In this document: positions 54,975 to 64,000 of the stretch, piece after piece
How positions within the stretch are numbered: position 1 is the first letter of the stretch
Layout: the number at the start of each line of letters is the position of its first letter
Assembly (NCBI GenBank): GCA_947632485.1
Contig: CANRPJ010000001.1
Coordinates: 154,202 to 218,201, forward strand
Length of the DNA stretch: 64,000 nt
Source of the DNA: an uncultured Muribaculaceae bacterium
Lineage (GTDB): Bacteria > Bacteroidota > Bacteroidia > Bacteroidales > Muribaculaceae
Direction of reading: 5' to 3'
The notes under the pieces: generated by a model
The model's database searches: none
What the model saw: the letters and a program-made list of their open reading frames with translations, nothing else
What the model was told of the DNA's origin: nothing
Program-made: the position numbers and the translations under genes

Positions 54975-56957
54975 ATGAGAAAACATATACTGCTACCAAT
55001 GCTTGCCCTTTGGGCTGCTGTAGGCTTCGCTCAGGTGGGCGAGGCCACTGATACTATTGTAAGGCTCAACAACGTGACCATAGAGTCAGGCAGGGGCAAA
55101 AAAGAGGTGAGAAGCACGGCTCCTCTCCACCGGATTGACCGCGAGCAACTGACAGTAGCCGGAATCACAGATATATCCGACGCCATACACCGAATGCCCG
55201 GCACGGTTCTTCGCGACTACGGAGGCGCCGGAGGATTGAAGACAATATCCGTGAGAGGTTTCGGAGCTGGCCATACCGGAGTGGTCTACGATGGCGTAAT
55301 GCTCTCTGACTGCCAAAGCGGACAGATCGATCTCTCGCGCTATTCGCTTGACAATGTAGGCGAACTGAGTCTAACCATTGGCGACAACGACGATATCTTT
55401 ATTCCGGCTCGCGCAGCCTCCTCGGCAGCCACTTTCGCCATTTCCTCGATTCCATCAGGTGAAGATCCGTACTTCACGGCCCAGATGCGCGTAGGCTCAT
55501 TCGGCTACGGGAATCCATTCGTGAGAGGCGGAGGAAATGTCAGCAGCAAACTTCGACTTACCGGCAACATCGACTTCCTGCATACCCGCAATGACTATCC
55601 GTTCACTTTAATCAATGGTAAAAACGTCACTCGCGAGCGGCGCAGCAACAGCATGATGAACAGTGGTCACGGAGAAATCGGCGCTGAGTGGAAAATATCT
55701 GACCACCAAAGTCTTTCCGCCAAGATATATGGCTACCATAACGGTCGCCAGCTCCCTGGACCTGTGATTTATTATAACAATGTATCGCATGAGCGTCTGA
55801 GGGAATCCAATGTATTCGCCCAGGCTATATACCGAAACAGGCTTTCGCAGATCGTTTCGCTCAGAGTATGGGGAAAATTTGACTGGAGCGGTTCGCTATA
55901 TATGGATAAAAACGGGAAGTATCCCGGTGGAGAGCTGAATCAGCACTACTGGCAGCGAGAATATTATCTTGCGGGAGCTATGCTCTTCACCCCCTGGCGC
56001 CACTGGAGTTTCGATTATTCGGCTGACTGGTCTTTCAATAACCTGAACAGTAATCTTTCAACCGATTCAAAACCACGGCGAACCTCAATTCTTCAGTCTG
56101 CCGCCGCGCGCTATAGCAACGGTCGCCTCACAGCCATGGCAAGAGCCCTGTTATCCATATACCTTAACAGCGCTCTCTACGGCGACAATCCTAAAAATAC
56201 ATCAAAACTATCGCCATCTATTAGCTTAGCCTACAGATTACTCCAGACTGAAGCTCTTTATCTAAGAGCTGGCTACAAGAACATCTTCCGAATGCCATCG
56301 TTCAACGAAGCCTATTTTGACCATTATGGCAGCCTCGACGTGCTTCCGGAATCGACCGAACAGCTCAATCTCGGTTTCACATGGCAAGCTTCTGCTAATT
56401 CCTGGCTTTCCTCGCTTGTTCTTACCGCTGACGGGTACATGAACAAGGTGAAAGACAAGATTGTGGCAATGCCTTATAATATGTTTATCTGGCGCGTAGT
56501 AAATCTGGGCAAGGTGAGAGTATTCGGAATAGATCTTACTTTGAATTCTAAAATCGACCTCTCACAGAAACAGTCGCTAACTACCGCTATAAACTATAGT
56601 TATCAGCGGGCTCAGGTGCGTACAAGTCCCGAGTCGGGGGAGTGGATGAAGCAGGTGGCTTATACACCTCTCAATTCCGGCAGCGCATCGATTGGCTGGG
56701 AGAATCCGTGGGTAAATGCGTCGATTCATGGTACAGCAGTAAGCGCCCGATTCACCACCAATGATAACCTTCCGGCTACCAGAATAGACGGTTACGGCGA
56801 ATTTGGAGCCACACTCTGGCGAACATTCCGGCTTGGAAATAAAAAGCTGGAACTTAGAGCCGATCTGATCAATATGCTCGACAAGCAATATGAGGTGGTG
56901 GCACGCTATCCGATGCCCGGTCGGTCATGGCAGGCAACGGTAAAGTTTGAATTCTGA
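54975..56957 (+). CDS. btuB: TonB-dependent receptor, BtuB-like
   Basis: Signal peptide; plug domain AIHRMPGTVLRDYGGAGGLKTISVRGFGAGHTGVVYDGV; C-terminal MLDKQYEVVARYPMPGRSWQATVKFEF; riboswitch context. Confidence 0.9.
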   Translation: MRKHILLPMLALWAAVGFAQVGEATDTIVRLNNVTIESGRGKKEVRSTAPLHRIDREQLTVAGITDISDAIHRMPGTVLRDYGGAGGLKTISVRGFGAGHTGVVYDGVMLSDCQSGQIDLSRYSLDNVGELSLTIGDNDDIFIPARAASSAATFAISSIPSGEDPYFTAQMRVGSFGYGNPFVRGGGNVSSKLRLTGNIDFLHTRNDYPFTLINGKNVTRERRSNSMMNSGHGEIGAEWKISDHQSLSAKIYGYHNGRQLPGPVIYYNNVSHERLRESNVFAQAIYRNRLSQIVSLRVWGKFDWSGSLYMDKNGKYPGGELNQHYWQREYYLAGAMLFTPWRHWSFDYSADWSFNNLNSNLSTDSKPRRTSILQSAAARYSNGRLTAMARALLSIYLNSALYGDNPKNTSKLSPSISLAYRLLQTEALYLRAGYKNIFRMPSFNEAYFDHYGSLDVLPESTEQLNLGFTWQASANSWLSSLVLTADGYMNKVKDKIVAMPYNMFIWRVVNLGKVRVFGIDLTLNSKIDLSQKQSLTTAINYSYQRAQVRTSPESGEWMKQVAYTPLNSGSASIGWENPWVNASIHGTAVSARFTTNDNLPATRIDGYGEFGATLWRTFRLGNKKLELRADLINMLDKQYEVVARYPMPGRSWQATVKFEF

Positions 56958-56986
56958 ATCACAATAACTTAATCACTTATAAACCA

Positions 56987-58111
56987 ATGAGAAAGAACCT
57001 TCTTTACGCCCTTTGCTGCGTATTTACGTTAGGTATCAGCGCATGCTCTAACGATGATCCGAATCCGGATCCAGACCCGGATCCCATTCCAAATCCCAAT
57101 CCGAATCCAACTCCGGAACCTGACAAAGATCCGGAATCGCTTGGTTTATTTGTGCTCAACCAAGGAAATATGGGCTATGCGATTGAGGGCTCGCTTACAT
57201 GCTTCGACTACGCTACCGCATCTGCCCAGCAGAACCTGTTCCAGACGGCTAATGATAGAAGTTTAGGCAATACGCCTCAGACTGCCGTGGCCTATGGCTC
57301 GCATATCTATATTGGTGTCTATGAGAGTAATACAATAGAAATCATCAATCGCTGGACATTTGAAGAGCAGAAGCAGATTTCTTTGGCTGACGCCGAAGGT
57401 CAGAGCCCTCGCTCGATGGTAGCAAAAGATGGAATGGTATATATTTCTATGTTCAATGGCTATGTATCCCGTCTCGACACCCTTACACTGGAAATCGACA
57501 AAAACGTTAAAGTCGGTCCCAATCCTGATATAATAGCTATTCGCGGCAACTATCTCTATGCACCCAATTCTAATGGTATGGACTTCCCGAACTATGGTAC
57601 AACTGCTTCAAAAATTGACCTATCTTCTTTCACAGCCACAACCTTTACGGTTGGTTTGAATCCCACTCAATTCGCATCCAACGGCACAGATCTGTTCCTT
57701 CTATGCAAAGGAAATTATGGTGATGTGGCCAGCAAGGTGTACAGAGTAGGTGACGATGACTCTCTGGCGGAGATAGCAGAGGCCACATTTATTGCTATTG
57801 ATGACGATGATCTATATTATATCAACGCTCCTTGGGGTGCGCCTTCCATAGCATACAAGAAATATGATATCGAGGACGCATCAACTGAAGATATGCTTGC
57901 CGACGGAGGTGTAGAGTCGCCGGCATGGATAGCAGTTGACCCGATTGAAGGAACTATCGTTATCACTTCATATTCAATGGATAACGGCTGGGCCTCCTAC
58001 GGCACTGACGGCTACGCCAAAATATATGATGAAGATGGCAATCTCATAAAGCAGATATCTGTTGGAGTCGGTCCCGTATGGGCTTTTTTCAACACCTATA
58101 ATCTCGACTAA
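56987..58111 (+). CDS. Surface lipoprotein, YncE-like beta-propeller, BtuG-like
   Basis: Lipobox LGISACSND, Pro/Asn/Asp-rich linker, repeated propeller-like motifs (SLGNTPQTAVAYGSHIYIGVYESNTIEIINRWT); immediately downstream of btuB. Confidence 0.78.
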   Translation: MRKNLLYALCCVFTLGISACSNDDPNPDPDPDPIPNPNPNPTPEPDKDPESLGLFVLNQGNMGYAIEGSLTCFDYATASAQQNLFQTANDRSLGNTPQTAVAYGSHIYIGVYESNTIEIINRWTFEEQKQISLADAEGQSPRSMVAKDGMVYISMFNGYVSRLDTLTLEIDKNVKVGPNPDIIAIRGNYLYAPNSNGMDFPNYGTTASKIDLSSFTATTFTVGLNPTQFASNGTDLFLLCKGNYGDVASKVYRVGDDDSLAEIAEATFIAIDDDDLYYINAPWGAPSIAYKKYDIEDASTEDMLADGGVESPAWIAVDPIEGTIVITSYSMDNGWASYGTDGYAKIYDEDGNLIKQISVGVGPVWAFFNTYNLD

Positions 58112-58134
58112 TCCAATCTTTTTTTTCTTGCCAG

Positions 58135-58168
58135 ACCGGTCGCTTCGGGAAGGAGCGGCCGGTTTTTT
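58135..58168 (+). terminator. Rho-independent terminator
   Basis: accggtcgct-tcgggaagg-agcggccggt followed by ttttt. Confidence 0.85.
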
Positions 58169-58325
58169 GCACACTATTCCTAATCGTGTGCCGAAAGCTA
58201 AACAATATTAAATAAGCTTCTTTCAAGCCTCTTAAATTTTGAAGAGGGGATAAAAATGGCTAACTTTGCAGTACCAAAATTTAGAGGGAGAGCTGCTCCC
58301 TGAAAATTTTCGAAATAACCTATCA

Positions 58326-58952
58326 ATGAGATACAATATTCTGACGATATTACTGCTTATATCTGCATGCGTGTTTGGTGCTTCGGCTCAATCAAGCATA
58401 GATTGGCAGAACGCCCATAAAAAAGCTCACCAGCGCCAGCTTGCCAACGTGAAACTTGGTATGGACAAGAATACCATTTCCGAGTTTATGAAAAAGGCCA
58501 TTGAGGTGCGCGAGGCTAAGGCTGAGGCTGTGGTAGCTCCTTCTGCCGAGGCTTCGCAGTTAGTTGCTGACCTTCTTAAGGAAGCCCGCACTCACATGGG
58601 TAAGCGCTACCGCGCCGGCTCCAAAGGCCCTAACGCTTTCGATTGCTCCGGATTTTCGAGCTACGTGTATCGCCAGTTCGGTTATGAGTTAAGCCCCTCC
58701 TCCAAAACTCAGTTCGGACAAGGCGAAAAGGTGGAGAAAGGCGATCTGCGTCCCGGCGACCTGGTATTCTTTACAGGAAGAAGCAGCAAGAGCGGAGTTG
58801 TAGGCCATGTTGGCATTGTAGTGAAAGCCGACAATGAGACGGGTAATTTCTCTTTCATTCATGCAAGCTCTTCTCAGGGAATCACAATAAGCACTAACGA
58901 CGCTTACTATGGACGCCGCTATCTGGGTGCCAGAAGGGTGATCAACGAATAA
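58326..58952 (+). CDS. NlpC/P60 (C40) family peptidoglycan hydrolase
   Basis: GKRYRAGSKGPNAFDCSGFSSYVYRQFG; LRPGDLVFFTG; GHVGIVV. Confidence 0.93.
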   Translation: MRYNILTILLLISACVFGASAQSSIDWQNAHKKAHQRQLANVKLGMDKNTISEFMKKAIEVREAKAEAVVAPSAEASQLVADLLKEARTHMGKRYRAGSKGPNAFDCSGFSSYVYRQFGYELSPSSKTQFGQGEKVEKGDLRPGDLVFFTGRSSKSGVVGHVGIVVKADNETGNFSFIHASSSQGITISTNDAYYGRRYLGARRVINE

Positions 58953-58979
58953 GACCAATTCTCAATTTTATAGCAGAGG

Positions 58980-59014
58980 AAGCGTCGCCGCAGGCAATCT
59001 GTAGGCGACGTTTC
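58980..59014 (+). terminator. Probable terminator
   Basis: gcgtcgcc ... ggcgacgtttctc. Confidence 0.6.
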
Positions 59015-59094
59015 TCTTGCATAGTGGTGGGAAAACCGCTATCTTTGCAGCGCGGACGCATCAGCGCACGCCTAACAATTGATTCCACTGCTAT

Positions 59095-60264
59095 ATGGCA
59101 TCTGAAAGATACGATTTGAGAGGAGTGTCGGCTTCAAAAGAAGACGTTCACAACGCTATTAAGAATGTAGATAAAGGGCTTTTCCCAAAGGCTTTCTGCA
59201 AGATTCTGCCCGATGTGATGGGTGGAGACCCGGAATGGTGTTCCATAATGCACGCCGATGGGGCAGGCACAAAATCCAGCCTCGCATATCTTTATTGGAG
59301 AGAGACCGGCGATATGAGCGTATGGAAGGGGATAGCTCAGGATGCGCTGATCATGAACACCGATGATCTGCTTTGCATTGGCGCTACAGATAATATTTTG
59401 GTTTCCTCTACAATCGGGCGTAACCGGAAGCTCATTCCGGGCGAGGTGATAGCTGCAATCATAAATGGTACGGAAGAGCTTCTCGCTATGCTCAGGAGCT
59501 GGGGTATCAATATCGTAAGCGCAGGAGGGGAGACGGCTGATGTGGGCGATCTGGTGCGTACTATCATTGTAGATAGCACAGTAGCCTGCCGCATGAAGCG
59601 AAGCGACGTAATCGACAATGCCAATATTCAGGCTGGCGACGTAATAGTAGGTCTTTCTTCCTATGGTCAGGCAAAATATGAAGACAGCTACAACGGCGGC
59701 ATGGGAAGCAATGGACTGACATCGGCCCGACACGACGTATTTGCGAAATATCTCCGTGAGAAATACCCGGAAAGTTGCGATCCGGGTGTGCCCGAGGAAT
59801 TGCAATACAGCGGTTCGCGAAAACTGACTGACCCAATAGAGGGGAGTCCGATAGATGCTGGCAAGCTGGTATTATCGCCGACGAGAACCTACGCACCTGT
59901 AGTAGTGAGACTCCTAAAGGAGATGAGGCCGGCAATCCACGGTATGATCCATTGTTCCGGCGGAGCCCAGACAAAAATTCTTCACTTCCTCGGAGATGGC
60001 CTAAGAGTAGTAAAAGACAATATGTTTCCGTTGCCTCCTCTATTCCGCATGATCCGGGAGGAGAGTGGCACCGACTGGCGCGAAATGTATAAGGTATTCA
60101 ATATGGGCCATAGGTTCGAGATATATCTCAGTCCGGAGCATGCTGCTGAGGCAATGGCGATAGCTGAAAGTTTCGGAGTTGATGCCCGGATAGTAGGACG
60201 CGTGGAGAAATCTGATAAACCAGGCCTTACCATTTCGAGCGAGTTTGGAGTGTTCGAGTATTAA
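59095..60264 (+). CDS. AIR synthase (PurM-like) family protein
   Basis: MHADGAGTKSSLAYLYWRETGD; DALIMNTDDLLCIGATD; SAGGETADVGDLVRT. Confidence 0.88.
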   Translation: MASERYDLRGVSASKEDVHNAIKNVDKGLFPKAFCKILPDVMGGDPEWCSIMHADGAGTKSSLAYLYWRETGDMSVWKGIAQDALIMNTDDLLCIGATDNILVSSTIGRNRKLIPGEVIAAIINGTEELLAMLRSWGINIVSAGGETADVGDLVRTIIVDSTVACRMKRSDVIDNANIQAGDVIVGLSSYGQAKYEDSYNGGMGSNGLTSARHDVFAKYLREKYPESCDPGVPEELQYSGSRKLTDPIEGSPIDAGKLVLSPTRTYAPVVVRLLKEMRPAIHGMIHCSGGAQTKILHFLGDGLRVVKDNMFPLPPLFRMIREESGTDWREMYKVFNMGHRFEIYLSPEHAAEAMAIAESFGVDARIVGRVEKSDKPGLTISSEFGVFEY

Positions 60265-60289
60265 ATCATATTAATCTGAAAAAAATACG

Positions 60290-60838
60290 ATGAAGAAGTT
60301 TTATCTCACCGTTGGAGTTGTTCTGGCATTGTGCGCGTCGATGGGCTTAAGCTCATGTATCGGAAGTTTTGCACTGACCAATAAGGTAATATCCTGGAAT
60401 AATCAGGTAGGTTCAAAGTTTGTGAATGAGCTTGTGTTCTTTGCTTTCTGGATTCTCCCCGTATATGAGGTTACAGCTCTGGCCGACGTGCTGATCATCA
60501 ACAGCATCGAATTCTGGAGCGGCAATAATCCTGTAACAGCCTCTACAAAGGTAATAGATACTGAAAGCGGCAGATACATGGTGATGTGCGACGGCAAAGG
60601 ATACACTATCCGCAATGCCTCCTCAGGTGAAGAAACAAGACTGAATTTCGATTCTGAAGATCAGACATGGGCAGTTGAGATAAATGGCCAGAATGTGCCG
60701 TTCATGACCTTTATTGATGCTAATCATGTGAAGATGCTCTCTCCGACAGGTGATTTCAAGACTATTGAGCTTTCTGAGCAGGGAGTAATGGCTTACGGTG
60801 CCGAAGTGCGTTCAGCAGCGCTTATGGCAGCCCGCTAA
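60290..60838 (+). CDS. DUF3332-like lipoprotein
   Basis: MKKFYLTVGVVLALCASMGLSSCIGSFALTNKVISWNNQVGSKFVNELVFFAFWILPVYEVTALADVLIINSIEFWSG. Confidence 0.8.
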   Translation: MKKFYLTVGVVLALCASMGLSSCIGSFALTNKVISWNNQVGSKFVNELVFFAFWILPVYEVTALADVLIINSIEFWSGNNPVTASTKVIDTESGRYMVMCDGKGYTIRNASSGEETRLNFDSEDQTWAVEINGQNVPFMTFIDANHVKMLSPTGDFKTIELSEQGVMAYGAEVRSAALMAAR

Positions 60839-60855
60839 ATACATTTTAAGATTGT

Positions 60856-60896
60856 AATAAAGACAGGCGCCTACGAGTGAGGTGCCTGTCTTTATT
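60856..60896. terminator. Bidirectional rho-independent terminator
   Basis: aataaagacaggcgcc ... ggtgcctgtctttatt, 16-bp stem with one G-T pair. Confidence 0.88.
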
Positions 60897-60921
60897 CATA
60901 GATCGCTTTTGCGGTTACGGG

Positions 60922-61971
60922 TCAACTAAAAGTTTCTTCAAGTTTAGGTAATACCGGGCCAAACACGCATCGCTTATATTTAGTGGCAAAAATCTCAAAG
61001 CATTTGTTGCAGTGCAGGCATCTTGACTTCTCCGTAACGCCGGTCTTAAGCATGTCAATGAAGTCCGGTTGAGTCAGCAGAGCCCGGCCGAGAGATACAA
61101 AATCTGCCTTCTCAAGGGTCTTGCTTATGCTTTCCTTGTCGGATATGCCGCCTACCAGTGACAACGGGAAATCAGGAAAACGATTTCGAAGAACCTCTAT
61201 TGCATCAAGATAATAGAGCTTCGCATTCCTATCTTTCCGGGCGAAGTCGGCTCCGCTTATCTCAGCAAGATCAACTCCGGCTTTTTTCAATATATCGACG
61301 TATTGAATCAGGATATCATAGTCATCTACGGCGTTAAGCGTGTTATGCGCATTGAGCTTCACCATAATAATGAAGTCGTTGCCACATCTGGAGCGAATGG
61401 CTTCTACTATCTCACGCGGCAGACGGATCAGATTCTCAATGGAGCCTCCATACTTGTCAGTACGATGGTTGAGATCTACATTGACTACCGCTTGCAGTAG
61501 ATACCAGTGGGCAATATGAATCTGCACTCCATCGAAACCAGCCTTCCGTGCGCGAACCGCAGCCTCTACAAACCAGTTGCCGATCTCCGTCATCTCTTCT
61601 GTCGAGAGGTCATTGAAATCAAACGGATTCAATCCTTTCGGTCCAGCCATAGAGATCTGGGCTATGGCGAGAGAGCTATATTCATGGATCTTATCAGCTA
61701 TTTTCTTCAAGCGCTCTATCTTTGAGTCGTCGCCGATAGAGAGCTGCACAATGTCAGCACGATACTGCAAATCAGGGCATACGCTCATGTGACCGGTTAT
61801 TATGACTCCGATGTCGCCATGCCCGAGAGTATCATATAACTCAATCTCGGCATCACTCACCGTACCGTCAGGATTGCCGAGATGGTCATTCACAGCACTC
61901 CTGATGAAGCGGTTCTTTATCTCTTTCCCTCTTAAAGAAAAGGGTGAGAAGGCTTTCTCCAGACTTTTCAT
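60922..61971 (-). CDS. NADH:flavin oxidoreductase (Old Yellow Enzyme family)
   Basis: KNRFIRSAVNDHLGNPDGTVSD; GFDGVQIHIAHWYLLQ; DKYGGSIENLIRLPREIVEAIR; CLHCNKC. Confidence 0.93.
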   Translation of the reverse strand: MKSLEKAFSPFSLRGKEIKNRFIRSAVNDHLGNPDGTVSDAEIELYDTLGHGDIGVIITGHMSVCPDLQYRADIVQLSIGDDSKIERLKKIADKIHEYSSLAIAQISMAGPKGLNPFDFNDLSTEEMTEIGNWFVEAAVRARKAGFDGVQIHIAHWYLLQAVVNVDLNHRTDKYGGSIENLIRLPREIVEAIRSRCGNDFIIMVKLNAHNTLNAVDDYDILIQYVDILKKAGVDLAEISGADFARKDRNAKLYYLDAIEVLRNRFPDFPLSLVGGISDKESISKTLEKADFVSLGRALLTQPDFIDMLKTGVTEKSRCLHCNKCFEIFATKYKRCVFGPVLPKLEETFS

Positions 61972-62591
61972 AATAACATCTCTTTCTCTTGCTCCACGGT
62001 AATCGGACTCGAATGGCCGGAAAGCAGAATGGTATCATCGGGAAGAGTAAGAATCTTCCTAACTATTGATTCTTCAAGTTCCCGGGGATTCCCGCCAGGG
62101 AACTGAGTTAGGCCGGGGCCGTGTTCGTAGAGCGTATCTCCTACAAATGCCGCATGGGCATCGGGGGAATAGTAGGTAACAGAACCGGGAGTATGGCCTG
62201 GCGTATGTATTACCTTAAGATAGAATTGAGAGTTCTCTTTCAGACGGATAGTTTCACCATCATATAGTTCCTCATAGTGAGGCACCGTAACTGGATTCCC
62301 AGTATTTGCACTGAGGTTTAGATATGTGTCGGTGAGATAGATGCCGTCGGAAGGGTAAATATATATTGGAGCTACCAGTTTCTCCCGCAGTAACTCAGCT
62401 GCTCCCATGTGGTCGAAATGCCCATGGGTAAGGAGGATTTTCTCAATCTTCCACCCGTTGCGCTGGATAACTTCTAAAATCACTCCGGCCTGCGCTCCAG
62501 GATCAATTAAGAACCCTGCCTTACTTACATCGTCAATATAAAAGTAGCAATTCTCGGCGTATACGCCCCGCACCGTAAGTTCGCGTATCAT
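61968..62591 (-). CDS. MBL-fold metallo-hydrolase (glyoxalase II-like)
   Basis: LLTHGHFDHMGAAELL; HTPGHTPGSVTYYSP; LSGHSSPITVEQE. Confidence 0.93.
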   Translation of the reverse strand: MIRELTVRGVYAENCYFYIDDVSKAGFLIDPGAQAGVILEVIQRNGWKIEKILLTHGHFDHMGAAELLREKLVAPIYIYPSDGIYLTDTYLNLSANTGNPVTVPHYEELYDGETIRLKENSQFYLKVIHTPGHTPGSVTYYSPDAHAAFVGDTLYEHGPGLTQFPGGNPRELEESIVRKILTLPDDTILLSGHSSPITVEQEKEMLL

Positions 62592-62609
62592 AATTGCTTC
62601 TCCTTTCAG

Positions 62610-63326
62610 TTATAGTAACTGGCAGCCGTCGGGACCGCAGGTATGAGGCCTCTCTGCTGATTTCTCTTCTGCCTCTTTTCCTTGCTTTCTAAGCTCACGC
62701 TGAAGAGCTGATTTGAAAGCTTCGGTCGACATGGCACCAGGCACTGCGAAACCGCCGTTGAAGACGATATAGGGAACGCCATGCACACCGCGCATAGCTG
62801 CCTCGCGCTCATCGAATCTCACTTCATCGTCGTATTTATCAGAATCAAGCACCTCTTTTACTTCATCTTCCTTCATGCCAACCGACAGAGCTTTTTCGAG
62901 GAGCACCTTATGGTCGGAAAGCACAAGATTTTCGGTAAAATAAGCAGCAAAAAGAGCTTCATTAAGCCTACCTACGGTGGCACGGTCGTATTTAGCCTCA
63001 GCCAACTTCATAAGCCGGTGGGCATCGCGGGTATTGGAGTATTGGGTGGTAGCGTAGCGGAAATCAATTCCGAGTTCTCTACCCAGCTCTGATATATGCT
63101 CAATCTGCTGCATCGCTCCTTCAAGCGACAGACGATACTTCTTAGCAAATCTCTCGGGAGTTTTGGTCGTAACCTCTTTCGGGGCAGTAGGATCGAGTTC
63201 GAATGCGCGGAAATCAATCTCGATTTCATCTTTAAGACCAAGTTCCTCAATCGCGTTTTGCAATCTTGTTTCGCCAATGTAGCAGTAAGGGCAAGCAAAG
63301 TCGCTCCAGATAGTAATGTTCATCAT
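62610..63326 (-). CDS. DsbA-family (FrnE-like) oxidoreductase
   Basis: ITIWSDFACPYCYIGETRL CxxC; HRLMKLAEAKYDRATVGRLNEALFAAYFTENL; GVHGVPYIVFNGGFAVPGA. Confidence 0.93.
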   Translation of the reverse strand: MMNITIWSDFACPYCYIGETRLQNAIEELGLKDEIEIDFRAFELDPTAPKEVTTKTPERFAKKYRLSLEGAMQQIEHISELGRELGIDFRYATTQYSNTRDAHRLMKLAEAKYDRATVGRLNEALFAAYFTENLVLSDHKVLLEKALSVGMKEDEVKEVLDSDKYDDEVRFDEREAAMRGVHGVPYIVFNGGFAVPGAMSTEAFKSALQRELRKQGKEAEEKSAERPHTCGPDGCQLL

Positions 63327-63347
63327 AGTAGCAAGTTTTATTTTTGT

Positions 63348-63794
63348 TTATTTGATTATTTTTTCAAGTATCTCACGGAGAATCTCCAACTGTTGCTTAG
63401 AGATTCTTTCAGATAATGCCTCATGCAAAGAAGCGGCAATTCCAAAGATCTTTGGCTTCAGTGATTCTCCTTTATATGTCAATGACACCAGGCTACACCG
63501 GTAGCTTACCTGTTCAGCCGCAGCCAATCCCTTTCTCACAAGAGACTGAACACTCCTGCTTACAGAAGCCTTATCCTTGCCGAGAATTCTTGAAATCTCA
63601 CATTGCTGAATCGATTTATGAGCAAACAGAATGCGAAGAATAAGATACTCAGCAGGAGTTATACCGACACCATCTTTTTGCAGGGCAGTCCTCAACCGCA
63701 TCTCTTCGCAGTTGTAGGCTGTGCCAAGCAAACAGCCGATATTAGGCATATCGTATACAGTATCCATTGCAGTTACAGTATCCATGGTTGTCAT
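63348..63794 (-). CDS. MarR-family transcriptional regulator
   Basis: LTPAEYLILRILF-like start and QQCEISRILGKDKASVSRSVQSLVRKGLAAAEQ wHTH. Confidence 0.88.
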   Translation of the reverse strand: MTTMDTVTAMDTVYDMPNIGCLLGTAYNCEEMRLRTALQKDGVGITPAEYLILRILFAHKSIQQCEISRILGKDKASVSRSVQSLVRKGLAAAEQVSYRCSLVSLTYKGESLKPKIFGIAASLHEALSERISKQQLEILREILEKIIK

Positions 63795-63868
63795 AGCAAC
63801 CTTATAACAACTCCCGCCCTCTTATTGTTGACCAAACAACCATAAAACAACAGCAAGACTATATAAAG

Positions 63869-63910
63869 ATTAGGTGGTAAACCCTAATTTTCAAGGATCT
63901 ACCACCTAAT
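63869..63910. terminator. Hairpin, possible terminator
   Basis: attaggtggta ... taccacctaat, 11-bp perfect stem. Confidence 0.6.
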
Positions 63911-63920
63911 TGTTTGGTAA

Positions 63921-64000
63921 TTAGCCAACATTGCAGTGGACCCCGGCTGCACGCACTACAGTCACATTCAGAGTCCCAGTAAAGGCCTTGTTCCTGCGTT
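63921..64000 (-). CDS. C-terminal end of an unidentified protein, truncated by window edge
   Basis: Reverse reading ...RRNKAFTGTLNVTVVRAAGVHCNVG*; stop at 63921-63923. Confidence 0.45.
   Translation of the reverse strand, partial: RRNKAFTGTLNVTVVRAAGVHCNVG

Overview
This 64 kb window looks like a Bacteroidales chromosome, perhaps Muribaculaceae-like. That is an inference from TAnnTTTG -7 promoter boxes, the DUF4290/DUF4250/DUF3332-type genes and the trp gene order. Most of it is ordinary core metabolism: tsaB, murA, rimM, nspC, a UvrD-type helicase, lipA-lipB, Mla-type ABC genes, dnaK, serine palmitoyltransferase, trpBEGDCFA, a GH3 beta-glucosidase, cysK, malQ, a B12-dependent ribonucleotide reductase, dapF-dapL, a cobalamin riboswitch with BtuB/BtuG-like genes, and a MarR/DsbA/MBL/OYE cluster. 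The parts that deserve a second look are: (1) an AAA/DUF4143-type ATPase cassette inserted into the 3' end of tsaB, bounded by a 17-bp direct repeat and preceded by a three-unit array of 33-bp period; (2) a second array, unrelated in sequence but with a 32-bp period (four units), in front of a truncated relic of a similar ATPase at ~45.45 kb, which suggests a recurrent ATPase plus phased-repeat architecture; (3) a dispersed intergenic element of exactly 79 bp with 15-bp terminal inverted repeats in three copies, two of which flank a hairpin-rich noncoding island; (4) an accessory block (DUF2975/XRE/S41 peptidase) bracketed by 10-bp phased tandem arrays and a shared 20-nt palindrome; (5) a 289-bp duplication of the beta-glucosidase 3' end around 453 bp of gene debris; (6) a small-ORF/GNAT toxin-antitoxin-like pair; and (7) decay of two alpha-glucan genes (frameshifted malQ, truncated GH13). 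No tRNA, rRNA or CRISPR array was recognised.
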